Source: JAYWDA01 sp043747555
GTDB lineage: Bacteria > Bdellovibrionota > Bdellovibrionia > Bdellovibrionales > Bdellovibrionaceae
NCBI GenBank assembly: GCA_043747555.1
Contig: JAYTOY010000097.1
Span: 1 to 54,819, forward strand
Direction of reading: 5' to 3'
DNA length: 54,819 nt
The notes under the pieces are model-generated. The model was not told the DNA's origin. It made no database searches and saw only the letters and a list, made by a program, of their open reading frames with translations. Shown here in pieces: positions 41,307 through 50,063 of this stretch; the first letter of the stretch is position 1; every line of letters begins with the position of its first letter. Made by a program: the position numbers and the translations under genes.

Positions 41307-41951
41307 ATGGCAAGTGAAGTTAAAGTTCGACCATTCTTAAGAGGACGATTTCACGAAGCCGCTTTTTTTTATAGCTTAGGGGCTTCAACTTTATTGATCG
41401 CAGGCGCACACGATAGCAGCGCCCGATGGGCCGCCATTATCTACAGCATTTGCTTAGCCGGTCTTTTTGGGGTGAGCAGTCTGTATCACCGAATTGATTG
41501 GAAGCCAAAAAGCTATAGGCTGTTAAAAAGACTCGATCATGCCATGATTTTTATTTTTATTGCGGGAACAGTGACGCCAATATGTCTTATTGGATTGCCG
41601 GAAGAGACAGGGATAAAACTTTTTGCGACGTTCTGGGTGGCGGCCGTTGTCGGCGTCAGCAAAGAACTGCTGTGGGTCACAGCTCCAAAATGGGTGTCAG
41701 CCATTTTGTATGTTGGTATGGGTTGGCTGGCGGGACCCTTTATTTCTGAATTTTTGCAGGCTTTAGGCCCTTTGAGCACCGTACTTTTAATTACCGGTGG
41801 TTTGATTTATACGTTGGGAGCAGTTATTTACTCTGTTAAATGGCCGAACCCTTATCCAGTGACTTTCGGCTATCACGAAATTTTTCATATCTTGGTCATG
41901 ATCGCCAGCGTCTTCCATTTTATCGTAATTTATCGTTTAATTGCCGCATAA
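41307..41951 (+). CDS. Hemolysin III family (TrhA-like) membrane protein
   Basis: A 214-residue protein with seven hydrophobic helices. Motifs include SSLYHRIDWKPKSYRLLKRLDHAMIFIFIAGTVTP near residues 52-88 and FGYHEIFHILVMIASVFHF at the end, matching PAQR/HlyIII. The His residues and the Asp in LDHAMIF are typical metal-binding residues. The family is a predicted metal-dependent hydrolase or membrane-homeostasis protein in the inner membrane. It sits between the ABC-F and YchJ genes. Confidence 0.92.
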   Translation: MASEVKVRPFLRGRFHEAAFFYSLGASTLLIAGAHDSSARWAAIIYSICLAGLFGVSSLYHRIDWKPKSYRLLKRLDHAMIFIFIAGTVTPICLIGLPEETGIKLFATFWVAAVVGVSKELLWVTAPKWVSAILYVGMGWLAGPFISEFLQALGPLSTVLLITGGLIYTLGAVIYSVKWPNPYPVTFGYHEIFHILVMIASVFHFIVIYRLIAA

Positions 41952-41972
41952 ATCATCGTTCAAGGAGAGCTC

Positions 41973-42512
41973 ATGGATTCAGTGTCACTTTGTCCCTGTG
42001 GGACTGGCAAAAAATATACAGACTGCTGTGAGCCCTTTATTAAAGGAACTAAAAATCCTGAAACTGCCGTCGAGCTGATGCGATCTAGGTACACAGCTTT
42101 TGCCGCTGGTGAAATTTCATATTTAAAGGACTCACTCGCCCCGGAGGAACAAAAAACATTTGATATGAAATCGACTGTTGATTGGTCAAAAAAATCCAAG
42201 TGGTTGGGTTTACAGATTATGGAAGTCAAAAAAGGTGAAGCCGATGATAAAGACGGCACCGTTGAATTTACGGCAAAATATTCCTTTGAAGGGAAAACGC
42301 TGGAACACCACGAGGTCGCGCAGTTTCGAAAGACACAAGGTAAATGGCATTTTGTTGATGGCGAATCGCACACTCATGAAGAAGGTCAAGGACATCAACA
42401 TCATGCCCGGCCCGAAACTATGGTGCGAGAAGAGCCTAAAATTGGTCGAAATGATCCTTGCACTTGTGGAAGTGGGAAAAAATATAAAAAATGCTGCGGG
42501 ACCGCTGCCTAA
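41973..42512 (+). CDS. ychJ: YchJ-like SEC-C motif protein
   Basis: The 179-residue protein carries SEC-C zinc motifs at both ends: CPCGTGKKYTDCC (N-terminus) and CTCGSGKKYKKCC (C-terminus). The middle (about 25-120) has the AVELMRSRYTAFAAGEISYL and VEFTAKYSFEG strands of the NTF2-like UPF0225 fold. The last part before the C-terminal motif is His-rich (HTHEEGQGHQHHA). The function is unknown. The end overlaps by 4 bp the convergent zinc-ribbon gene. ATG has AAGGAG upstream. Confidence 0.9.
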   Translation: MDSVSLCPCGTGKKYTDCCEPFIKGTKNPETAVELMRSRYTAFAAGEISYLKDSLAPEEQKTFDMKSTVDWSKKSKWLGLQIMEVKKGEADDKDGTVEFTAKYSFEGKTLEHHEVAQFRKTQGKWHFVDGESHTHEEGQGHQHHARPETMVREEPKIGRNDPCTCGSGKKYKKCCGTAA

Positions 42513-42691
42513 AGACCTTTACCGCAATCAACGCAAAATTTTCCGCGGGATTTTCTTTGCTCAGCGTGTTTTCGAAGGTCACATTTAGTTTGAATAAGTT
42601 TATTCACAATTTCCCCGCAACTTGGGCAAAATTTGACAGCGGCATTTGATTTTCCATGATTCATATTTGGACAGCGAGTTCTTGATTCCAT
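42509..42691 (-). CDS. Small zinc-ribbon protein
   Basis: A 60-residue protein with CPNMNHGKSNAAVKFCPSCGE and CDLRKHAEQRKSRGKFCVDCGKGL; six Cys and two His could bind two zinc ions. I recall similar small proteins (NMNHG, C-x-D-C-G) in other environmental bacteria, with unknown function. ATG has a GAGG-like ribosome binding site. Confidence 0.75.
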   Translation of the reverse strand: MESRTRCPNMNHGKSNAAVKFCPSCGEIVNKLIQTKCDLRKHAEQRKSRGKFCVDCGKGL

Positions 42692-42912
42692 CGGACCTCT
42701 TTACTTAACACAAGCGACCTTTGCAGGTTAACAGCGCCTGACATGATTAGATAGGAATAGTTCAAAACCCTTTGGATCAGGCTTGTGAGAGTCTGGGAAT
42801 TACAGTATTTTAAAAGCGTCCGAGGGCCCGACCTGGCAATGCGATAAAATGACCTGCCAATCATTTGGTGCCGGATTTTTAATTGCAGTATTTTTTGCCC
42901 TAAGGATCAACT

Positions 42913-44466
42913 TTGAAAAATTCTGATTTTGAAAAAGCACTGCAAAAAAACTTTTCCTTGCCAGGATTTCGCAAGGGGCAGCGCGAGATTATAACAGCAG
43001 TGCTTGAGAAAAAAGATGTCCTCGCCGTTTTGCCCACAGGTGGAGGAAAATCTTTGTGTTATCAATTCCCGGCCGTATGGACACAGCAACTGGTCATCGT
43101 TATTTCGCCCCTGATCGCCCTGATGCGAGATCAAGTGGCCTCGTTACATCGCATGAGCTTGCGAGCAGGTTGTCTTTATTCGGGCCAAACAGATCAAGAA
43201 AAACGATCTTTATTTCAAGAGATGAACGAAGGCGGTCCTTTTGTCCTTTATTTATCACCTGAGCGAGTTCAAAAAGAAGGCTTTAAAAAGTGGATTATGA
43301 ATCGGCAAATTGCTTTATTTGCGGTGGATGAAGCCCACTGCGTCTCTCAATGGGGACATGACTTTCGGGCGGAGTACACTCAAATCAATATTTTAAAGAC
43401 TTTGCGTCCAGATATTCCAATCTTGGCATTGACGGCTTCAGCGACACCAATTGTGCTCAACGACATTTCAAAAAATTTGTCGCTTAACAAACCTGAAAAA
43501 ATGGTCCATGGATTTTACCGGCCCAATCTTTTCTATCAAGTTGAAGCTTGTGCGGATGACGAAGATAAACTGGAGTACTTAACTCAAAGTTTGCGACAAA
43601 TTCCGACAGGGCGAAAATTAATTTATTGTGGAACACGCAAACAGACTGAAGAGCTCGCGCGATTTTTAGAAAAAAAGTTTGATGGCGTCGATTACTATCA
43701 TGCCGGACTGTCAACGGGCGAAAGAACGCGGGTGCAAGAGCAGTATATTCGTAGCGAGCTTAAAATTTTAGTAGCGACCAATGCCTTTGGAATGGGTATT
43801 GATCAGCCAGATGTACGTTTAGTCGTGCATTATCAACTGCCTGCCAATATTGACTCCCTTTATCAAGAAATGGGTCGCGCGGGACGAGATGAAAAAGAGT
43901 CAAACTGCTTGTTGCTATATGCTAAAGCCGACAAAGGGCTGCAGTCTTTTTTCATCATGAATTCTGATGCCCCAAAGGCGATCAAAGATTCACGCTGGAG
44001 AAATCTAGAGGCCTTAGTCAATTACGCAGAAGGCAGCGAGTGTCGCCATGGCGAAATTTTAACCTATTACCGAGATTCGCAACGATTGAAGGCTTGCGGA
44101 CATTGCGACGCTTGTGAACCCAAGTCAGATCGAAAAATTGTTAAAACGTCGCGACAAACAGCGGTGATATCTGCAGCCAGCCAAGTCAAGTTGCGAAGCA
44201 AAGTCAAAAAGAAGCCTTCAATGGTCGAAGTGACAATGGACACGTTACAAGAAAAACGTTTCTTAAGCCTAAAAGCTTGGCGGAAACAAAAAGCCATGGA
44301 ATTAGATTTGCCAGCCTTTGTTGTTTTCAGCGATCAAACTTTAAAACATCTCTCGGTTAAGAATCCGCAAAATCTAGACGAAATGAAATTAGTCCATGGA
44401 ATCGGAGATATGAAGCTTGAAAAATTCGGTTGGGATATTTTAGCTCAGCTTCAACAAATCGATTAA
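42913..44466 (+). CDS. RecQ-family DNA helicase, short form
   Basis: A 517-residue helicase with RecQ motifs: LPGFRKGQREII, LPTGGGKSLCYQFPA, DEAHCVSQWGHDFR, LTASATP, VATNAFGMGIDQPDVRLVVHYQLP and QEMGRAGRDE. The zinc-binding Cys (CRHG, CGHCDAC) follow near residue 377. After these the protein goes almost directly to an HRDC domain (FLSLKAWRKQKAMELDLPAFVVFSDQTL, about 440-517). The RQC winged-helix domain of E. coli RecQ (about 100 residues) is missing or much shortened. It unwinds DNA 3' to 5' and may have altered specificity. TTG is the start codon. Confidence 0.92.
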   Translation: MKNSDFEKALQKNFSLPGFRKGQREIITAVLEKKDVLAVLPTGGGKSLCYQFPAVWTQQLVIVISPLIALMRDQVASLHRMSLRAGCLYSGQTDQEKRSLFQEMNEGGPFVLYLSPERVQKEGFKKWIMNRQIALFAVDEAHCVSQWGHDFRAEYTQINILKTLRPDIPILALTASATPIVLNDISKNLSLNKPEKMVHGFYRPNLFYQVEACADDEDKLEYLTQSLRQIPTGRKLIYCGTRKQTEELARFLEKKFDGVDYYHAGLSTGERTRVQEQYIRSELKILVATNAFGMGIDQPDVRLVVHYQLPANIDSLYQEMGRAGRDEKESNCLLLYAKADKGLQSFFIMNSDAPKAIKDSRWRNLEALVNYAEGSECRHGEILTYYRDSQRLKACGHCDACEPKSDRKIVKTSRQTAVISAASQVKLRSKVKKKPSMVEVTMDTLQEKRFLSLKAWRKQKAMELDLPAFVVFSDQTLKHLSVKNPQNLDEMKLVHGIGDMKLEKFGWDILAQLQQID

Positions 44467-44476
44467 AGCCCATCGA

Positions 44477-44779
44477 TCAAATAAGATCTTCTTCATCGGG
44501 TAAAATATCATTTTCAGGATCTGCACCAGCAGCATTATTTTTAGCCCGGATAGCGCGATCCATTTGATCTTTTACGTCTAATTCACCGCGAATAAATTTT
44601 GGATCGTCAGACAAGGGAGGAGTGTCCAAACCGAAGGCCCCTAAATTTTCATCCATAGATTGTCGATTTGAAAGAGCAGTTTCGTCTTGATCCAAAATAA
44701 TGTCCCTTTCGTCGTCTGCATTTTCTAAAATGTCAGAAGTTTCTAAGTTAGTTAAGCGACCTGTTTCTGTGTTAGACAT
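44477..44779 (-). CDS. Small acidic hypothetical protein
   Basis: A 100-residue, strongly acidic protein with repeated NDILPDEED and ERDIILDQDE-like stretches and no hydrophobic core. It is probably disordered. ATG has GGAGG upstream. No family is recognised. It converges on recQ with a 10-bp gap. Confidence 0.5.
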   Translation of the reverse strand: MSNTETGRLTNLETSDILENADDERDIILDQDETALSNRQSMDENLGAFGLDTPPLSDDPKFIRGELDVKDQMDRAIRAKNNAAGADPENDILPDEEDLI

Positions 44780-44846
44780 AAATCCTCCAGACCCTTAGTT
44801 TGCCTTAATTTGCTCAGAGTTGAATGACATTCCAGACACAAATCAC

Positions 44847-45836
44847 TTAAAGTTGGGATCTAAACATCGTTGAAATCTGATCCAGAGCCTTTTCCGTAAA
44901 TGGGCGATCTTGCCAATCCTCTAAGGTGTATAATTTGGAAAGCGCTTTATCTTTTTCAAAAGTCGCAACTTCGTGAGCGGCAAAAACAGGATCAAAAACA
45001 TTTAAATTGGCTTCGTCATTAAGGCGAAAAGAACGGTCGTCAAAATTAGTTGAGCCAACACTGACAAAAATATCGTCTGCAATCAAAACTTTGCAATGAT
45101 ATTTTGCAGCTTGATAACGATAGATTTTTATTCCAGATTTTAATAAATCTCCCCAAAGTGATTTTGAACTTTGGCTGACGATTTTAGAATCTGTATAGGG
45201 CCCCGGGACAATAATTTCGATCGTCACGCCTCGTTCTTGGGCTCGAATTAATTCTTTAATGGCTAATTCATCCGGCACAAAATAAGCCATGGAAAGGCGT
45301 ATATTTTTTTTCGCAGCAGCCAATACCATTAAGTACATCAGTCGCATACTTCCATTACCTTCAGTTGGAGAGCTGACAAAGACCTGGGAGAAGGCAGATT
45401 GCAAATAAAGCACGGCAGGGCCGTCCAGCATAAATTGCGAATCCCGCCATTTTTCAGGATTCTTGCCATCGCCGGCCCAGTCAATCAGGACATGCACTTG
45501 AACACCTGCTTTGGCTCGGTCGATAAGGGCCTGGACAAATTGATCAGCAACCTCGCCAGAAAGATAAATATAGGATTCAAAGGAGATTGATTTTTTTGCT
45601 CAACGAATGGCCCCAAGCATGGCAGGAAAAATTTCATCGCCGTTGTAAAACGCCCGAACTTTATTGCCGCCAATAATAGGGGGTCCTAAAAGATGCCCCA
45701 AGGAGCGAAGAAATTGGGCATCATCAATACTGTAGGATATTTCAGGTTGATGGTCGACCCGCTCTTGTGGAGTTATAAGGTTTTCATAAATCATAACACA
45801 AAACAAAACAGTTGCCGCAGCGATCAAAATTTTCAT
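44847..45836 (-). pseudogene. Decayed phospholipase D/cardiolipin synthase-like gene
   Basis: The frame from ATG 45836 reads as one protein but holds an in-frame TGA at 45600-45602 (after AMLGAIR). The N-terminus has a membrane helix. The second HKD motif is intact (HCKVLIADDIFVSVGSTNFD). The first HKD is absent: VHVLIDWAGDGKNPEKWRDSQF runs straight to a part that lies about 70-80 residues later in intact relatives. A second shorter gap is likely before FVSSP. So this gene suffered a nonsense change and one or two in-frame deletions. It is probably non-functional. The deletions are inferred from family memory; the stop and the single HKD are seen. Confidence 0.8.
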
Positions 45837-45851
45837 AGGGTATCATTGTTA

Positions 45852-46394
45852 ATGGGGGCTAAGAATGTTGCAATTTGCATTTTATCTATGACGACATTGT
45901 CAAAAGTCCCAAAAAAAACAGGCCTCCATATTATTGCATTATTTGAGCTGATGAAAGGCGCTTTGGTTCTGTTTGTTGGCCTAGGCTTACTGACAGTAAT
46001 ACATAAAGATTTGCAAGATTTTGGCGAAAGCATTATCAAACTGCTCCATTTAAATCCGGCTCAATATTATCCAAGAATATTCCTTCTTTTTCTTGAGAAA
46101 GTTTCAGACATGAATTTTTTATTGCTAGCAGGCGGCGCTTTTTTATATTCAATAGTTCGCTTTGCAGAAGCCTATGGTCTTTGGAAGCAACGAGCTTGGG
46201 CCGAGTGGATGGCCATCTTATCTGGTGCCGCCTATTTACCAATTGAAATATATGAAATGTCGAAGCTGATTAATTGGCCACGGATACTGGTGACCTCAGT
46301 CAATTTTGGTGTTGTGCTTTATTTAATTCGAATTAAATTTTGGAAGGAAGCCACCGATGTTACAAACAGTAGCGATTCTAGGCGCATCAAATAA
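45852..46394 (+). CDS. DUF2127-like membrane protein
   Basis: A 180-residue protein with four hydrophobic helices and HIIALFELMKGALVLFVGLGLL near residue 26, and RFAEAYGLWKQRAWAEWMA near residue 103, matching DUF2127. The function is unknown. The start is uncertain: ATG 45852 has a weak AGGGT upstream, and ATG 45888 is an alternative. It runs divergently from the decayed PLD gene and overlaps the CoA-binding gene by 38 bp. Confidence 0.72.
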   Translation: MGAKNVAICILSMTTLSKVPKKTGLHIIALFELMKGALVLFVGLGLLTVIHKDLQDFGESIIKLLHLNPAQYYPRIFLLFLEKVSDMNFLLLAGGAFLYSIVRFAEAYGLWKQRAWAEWMAILSGAAYLPIEIYEMSKLINWPRILVTSVNFGVVLYLIRIKFWKEATDVTNSSDSRRIK

Positions 46395-46722
46395 TCCGGA
46401 GCGATACTCTTATAAAGCCTTTAAGTTATTGCGGGACTATGGGCATCGAATTATTCCGGTATCTCCAAAAATGGCTTCGTTAGATAGTGTTGTCGTTGTG
46501 GCAGCGCTCAGTCAGATTACTGAGCCCGTTGACACTTTGACAATGTATGTTGGAGCAGACCGATCGACAGCACTACAAAAACAAATTCTGCAGTTAAAGC
46601 CGCAAAGAATTATTTTCAATCCAGGTAGCGAAAATCCAACTTTAAAAAAAATATTAGAAGCGGCAGGAATTGAAGTCGTTGAAGCATGTACTTTAATTCT
46701 TCTTCAATGCGGAAAATTTTAA
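46357..46722 (+). CDS. CoA-binding-domain protein (YccU-like)
   Basis: A 121-residue protein with the Rossmann-like CoA-binding pattern: VAILGASNNPERYSYKAFKLLRDYGHRIIPVSP at the start, TMYVGADRST near residue 63 and IFNPGSEN near residue 88. Members bind CoA or a similar nucleotide; the reaction is not known. GGAAGG serves as the ribosome binding site, within the end of the preceding gene. Confidence 0.85.
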   Translation: MLQTVAILGASNNPERYSYKAFKLLRDYGHRIIPVSPKMASLDSVVVVAALSQITEPVDTLTMYVGADRSTALQKQILQLKPQRIIFNPGSENPTLKKILEAAGIEVVEACTLILLQCGKF

Positions 46723-46848
46723 CAACTTGCAACATATGACACTTTTGTCAAAGGTTCAGACCCTTATTGACCAAACCAATCCTAAATGTTTCAAAAGAGT
46801 CATATTTAATTTAAACGCAGATGATCTGCCCAACTAAGGAGAATGATG

Positions 46849-47130
46849 ATGAAAAAATTGATGATGGTTTTAGCAAGTGCAATGTTCGTAAGTTCAATGG
46901 CTGCTGCTGCTGATGCAGAACACAAAGAAGATTCTAAAATGAACGAGCACACAAATCCTATCACTGGAACTAAAACTGTTAAGAAAACTTACAAGCACAA
47001 AGCCAATGACGAAAAAGGTCAGTCAGCTGATACAACTGTAACAGAGACTACTAAGACTAAAAAAGACGGAACTGTTAAGAAGACAGTTGAAGCTGATTCA
47101 GACACAACAACTAAAACTGAGAAGCATTAA
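46849..47130 (+). CDS. Small secreted Lys/Thr-rich protein
   Basis: A 93-residue exported protein with signal peptide MVLASAMFVSSMAAA-ADA. The mature part is mostly Lys, Thr and Glu with a KTVKKTYKHK and KKDGTVKKTVEAD pattern and no Cys. I recognise no family. ATG 46849 is seven nt after AAGGAG; two earlier in-frame ATGs are possible. A terminator follows. Confidence 0.65.
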   Translation: MKKLMMVLASAMFVSSMAAAADAEHKEDSKMNEHTNPITGTKTVKKTYKHKANDEKGQSADTTVTETTKTKKDGTVKKTVEADSDTTTKTEKH

Positions 47131-47139
47131 TTAGTGATA

Positions 47140-47166
47140 ACAAGGGCTGAAATCTTCAGCCCTTGT
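47140..47166. terminator. Strong hairpin after the small secreted protein gene
   Basis: A perfect 12-bp stem with a 3-nt loop (ACAAGGGCTGAA with TTCAGCCCTTGT). It lies 10 nt beyond the small secreted gene and 12 nt beyond the hemerythrin gene on the other strand. The T-tracts beside it are short. It probably stops transcription from both sides. Confidence 0.65.
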
Positions 47167-47177
47167 AGTTTAAATAC

Positions 47178-47678
47178 TTATTGAACTCGAGATTCTTTTG
47201 ATTTTCCCGAATTTTTTTTGACCACCGCCATCGGCATCTTGGTCTTAGTTTTTTCAGCATTCTTTGTTTTGCTTTGAGTTAAAACCATTTTTTCAATTTC
47301 TGGCCGCAACTTTTCTTTAGCTTCAATCATTAGTTGGCCCATCTGGTCGCGCTCTTCAGAAGAGAAAGTTTTCTTAATTTTTGGAAAAAGTTCTTCTTCC
47401 TCCTCTTCCTTAGTATGGTGCTCTAGCAATTCTTTTGTCACACTAAGAGCCGCTTTAAATTCACCATTGCCCCCAGGCTTCACAGCAAGTAGTCGTTTTA
47501 AAGTATTTTCGACAAGACTATGTTCGAGAGTTCCTTCCAGAGTGAAGTCCTTAAATTCTTCCTTCTTGCTGGAAATCATGTCGTAAAGGCCTTTTTCTTC
47601 ACTCTTCGCATGAAGGAGTACAGACACAACAAATTCATGAGTTAGCTTATCAGCTTCATGGGATGGGCTTTCCGTCAC
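47178..47678 (-). CDS. Hemerythrin-like HHE protein
   Basis: A 166-residue protein with the HHE spacing: LTHEFVVSVLLHAKSEEKGLY near residues 12-32, EHSLVENTL near 52-60 and LLEHHTKEEEEEELFP near 88-103. The C-terminus is Lys/Ser-rich and unstructured. It would bind iron pairs; the role (oxygen, NO, iron) is unknown. It lies 3 bp from the ABC-F gene on the same strand. Confidence 0.78.
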   Translation of the reverse strand: MTESPSHEADKLTHEFVVSVLLHAKSEEKGLYDMISSKKEEFKDFTLEGTLEHSLVENTLKRLLAVKPGGNGEFKAALSVTKELLEHHTKEEEEEELFPKIKKTFSSEERDQMGQLMIEAKEKLRPEIEKMVLTQSKTKNAEKTKTKMPMAVVKKNSGKSKESRVQ

Positions 47679-47681
47679 AAC

Positions 47682-49490
47682 TTATTTTGAGGCCTTAGTT
47701 TTTGCCTCAAGCTCACTCCAGCGTGAATACAGTTTTTCTAGGTCACTTTGAAGGCTGGATATTTCAGTTGATAGCTCAACAAGTTGTGATGAATTTGAAA
47801 TCACTTTTGAATTTTGAATTTTTTCTTGAGCTTCTGAGAGTAATTTTTCTTTGGATTGAATCACAGCTTCCATATTGTCTAATTCAAATTGCTCTTTGAA
47901 AGAAATTTTTGTGGACTTTTCATTGCGAGCTTTAATTGCAGCCGGAGAATTTTTGCTCTTTTCTTTAGCCTTCTGTTCCTCAAACCAGCTTTCATACTGC
48001 AAATAACCAGTGAATCTTTCAAGGGGTTGGTCATCTCCTGGTGTGACCGGAAAAGCTAAAATATCTGTGCAGACAGCATCCATAAAATAGCGATCATGCG
48101 TGACTAAAATAACAGCGCCATTAAATTCAGCCAAAGCAGATTCTAAAACGGCTAAGGTATCAACGTCCAAATCGTTAGTAGGCTCATCCAAGATTAAAAC
48201 TTGTCCGTCTTGCAACATCATTTGTGCAATTCTTAGCCGAGCCTGTTCACCACCAGATAAACGCTCGACAGCTAGATCAGCAGCTTGTCCTTTGAAATGA
48301 AATCGGTCCAAGTAACTTCGAGCATAAACGTGCTGTCCTCGGTAAGAAACATAATCGCCATCGGCCACCAAGTTTTTTAAAACACTCAGCTTCGGATTTA
48401 AGGTGTCCCGGCTTTGTTCAAAATAAACCACCCTCAAACCATCTGCAGGTTTTACTTTCCCAGAATCTGGAGCCACTTGTCCCATCAGAGTTTTAATTAA
48501 AGTCGATTTTCCGCAACCGTTATCGCCCAATAAAGCTAATCTAGTGTTAGGGCGAATGAGTAAGTCTAAATTCTTAAAAAGAATTTTATCGTTGTAAGCT
48601 TTCGTAATATTTAAGGCTTCGATCAATTTTTTCGGATTGCGGTCATTTTCTCCAAAGTCGATGCCGACTTGGCGGTCTCGATTTTTCTGAGAAAGTTGGC
48701 TAACATCCTCAGCCAAGGCGCCGGCACTTTCAATACGAGCTTTTTGTTTTGTCTGTCGGGCTTTAGCACCTCGTCTGAGCCATTCAGTTTCACGACGAAG
48801 AGTATTTTTTAAAACTTTTTCTCGCGTTTGTTGAGCTTCTAGCAATTGCTCCTTGGTTTCAACATAAGTGGCATAATCGCCTTTAACGGAAATAATATAA
48901 TTTGGATTTTTCGGATCCAAATCAAGAATTCGATTCACGACTCGCTGTAAAAATAAACGATCATGGGTGATCATCAACAATGCAAAAGGCGCGGTTCTCA
49001 AATACTCTTCAAGCCAAAGGATGCTGGAAATATCCAAGTGATTCGTTGGCTCATCCATTAACAGTAAATCCGGAGAGTTCACTAGCTCACGAGCCAGAGC
49101 CACTTTCTTTTTCCAACCACCAGAAAGTTTTGAAACTAAAAAATCTTCTCCGAATTGATTCAATTCAAGGCGACCCATCCACTCGTAAGCTAACGCCATC
49201 ACTTCATGAGGATCTTCGGATTTAGAAATAATGCTGGAATAAATTGTTTCTGAGTCTTCGAAAACAGGATTTTGTTCAAGAAACCCAACTTTCAAACCAC
49301 GCTGTAAAGTCACTTGTCCCTGATCGGCAGCCATTCGTCCGCAAATCATCTTCAGCAAAGTTGATTTTCCGGCGCCATTAGGACCGACTAGCCCGACACG
49401 ATCATTTTCATCCAGTCCGAAATTGAGGGATTCAAACAATAGTTTTCCGGCAAAAGATTTCTCAAGATTATGGACATTAAAAATAGGCAT
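47682..49490 (-). CDS. uup: Uup-like ABC-F ATPase
   Basis: A 602-residue tandem-ABC protein: Walker A GPNGAGKST and GDNGCGKST, LSGG signatures, DEPTNHLD and DEPTNDLD, GLV and Q-loops, and a C-terminal coiled coil (about 530-598). The C-terminal coiled coil and the spacing of the domains fit the Uup group, which acts on ribosomes and on branched DNA. It has no membrane domain. Translation of the hemerythrin gene follows closely. Confidence 0.9.
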   Translation of the reverse strand: MPIFNVHNLEKSFAGKLLFESLNFGLDENDRVGLVGPNGAGKSTLLKMICGRMAADQGQVTLQRGLKVGFLEQNPVFEDSETIYSSIISKSEDPHEVMALAYEWMGRLELNQFGEDFLVSKLSGGWKKKVALARELVNSPDLLLMDEPTNHLDISSILWLEEYLRTAPFALLMITHDRLFLQRVVNRILDLDPKNPNYIISVKGDYATYVETKEQLLEAQQTREKVLKNTLRRETEWLRRGAKARQTKQKARIESAGALAEDVSQLSQKNRDRQVGIDFGENDRNPKKLIEALNITKAYNDKILFKNLDLLIRPNTRLALLGDNGCGKSTLIKTLMGQVAPDSGKVKPADGLRVVYFEQSRDTLNPKLSVLKNLVADGDYVSYRGQHVYARSYLDRFHFKGQAADLAVERLSGGEQARLRIAQMMLQDGQVLILDEPTNDLDVDTLAVLESALAEFNGAVILVTHDRYFMDAVCTDILAFPVTPGDDQPLERFTGYLQYESWFEEQKAKEKSKNSPAAIKARNEKSTKISFKEQFELDNMEAVIQSKEKLLSEAQEKIQNSKVISNSSQLVELSTEISSLQSDLEKLYSRWSELEAKTKASK

Positions 49491-49532
49491 ACGACGTCAT
49501 ATCATCTAAACTGTCAGCAAACGAGGGCTTTT

Positions 49533-50063
49533 TTGGCGACAATCATCTCTCATACGGCGATTCCTATCACTTTATTTTGCCTCCAAAGGCAGAAGCGAAT
49601 TTCGGCGCGGCTTTTTGTGACGGGGATTCTGCTTTCTATGGCTCCGGATTTAGATGTTATAGGGTTTAAGTTTAATATTGAATACGGTGCGAACCTCGGG
49701 CACCGCGGAATGACCCATTCGCTCCTTTTTGCGGCGGTGGTTGCTTTCATTTCAAGTCGATTTTCAAAATTTCTACGGTCTCAGCCAAGCACTGTCGGTC
49801 TGTTCACTTTTATCAGTATGGCCTCCCATGGGTTTTTAGATGCGATGACGAATGGAGGATTGGGCGTTGCTTTCTATTGGCCTTTTTCAGACCGCAGATA
49901 CTTTTTTCCCTGGCATGAAATTGTGGTGTCGCCCATCGGGTTAAAGAATTTTTTAAGCACCCGGGCTTGGGTGGTTCTTCAATCTGAGATAATTTACATC
50001 TGGGCGCCTTGCCTGCTTTTGGCCTTCCTCTTTCACTGGTTCCAAGCTAAGAACCGGGCATGA
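49533..50063 (+). CDS. YdjM-like membrane metal-dependent hydrolase (DUF457)
   Basis: A 176-residue protein with four or five hydrophobic helices, APDLDVIGF near residue 41, GHRGMTHSLLFA near residue 60 and ASHGFLDAMTNGGLGVAFYWP near residue 98. These His and Asp motifs match the membrane-bound DUF457/YdjM hydrolases. I start at TTG 49533 with GAGGG upstream; the longer frame from 49470 overlaps the start of the divergent ABC-F gene. It overlaps the next gene by 4 bp. Confidence 0.82.
   Translation: MATIISHTAIPITLFCLQRQKRISARLFVTGILLSMAPDLDVIGFKFNIEYGANLGHRGMTHSLLFAAVVAFISSRFSKFLRSQPSTVGLFTFISMASHGFLDAMTNGGLGVAFYWPFSDRRYFFPWHEIVVSPIGLKNFLSTRAWVVLQSEIIYIWAPCLLLAFLFHWFQAKNRA

Noticed and set aside
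45485..45673. Separate small gene within the PLD region
   Set aside because: It is out of frame with the PLD product, and the PLD sequence explains this stretch.
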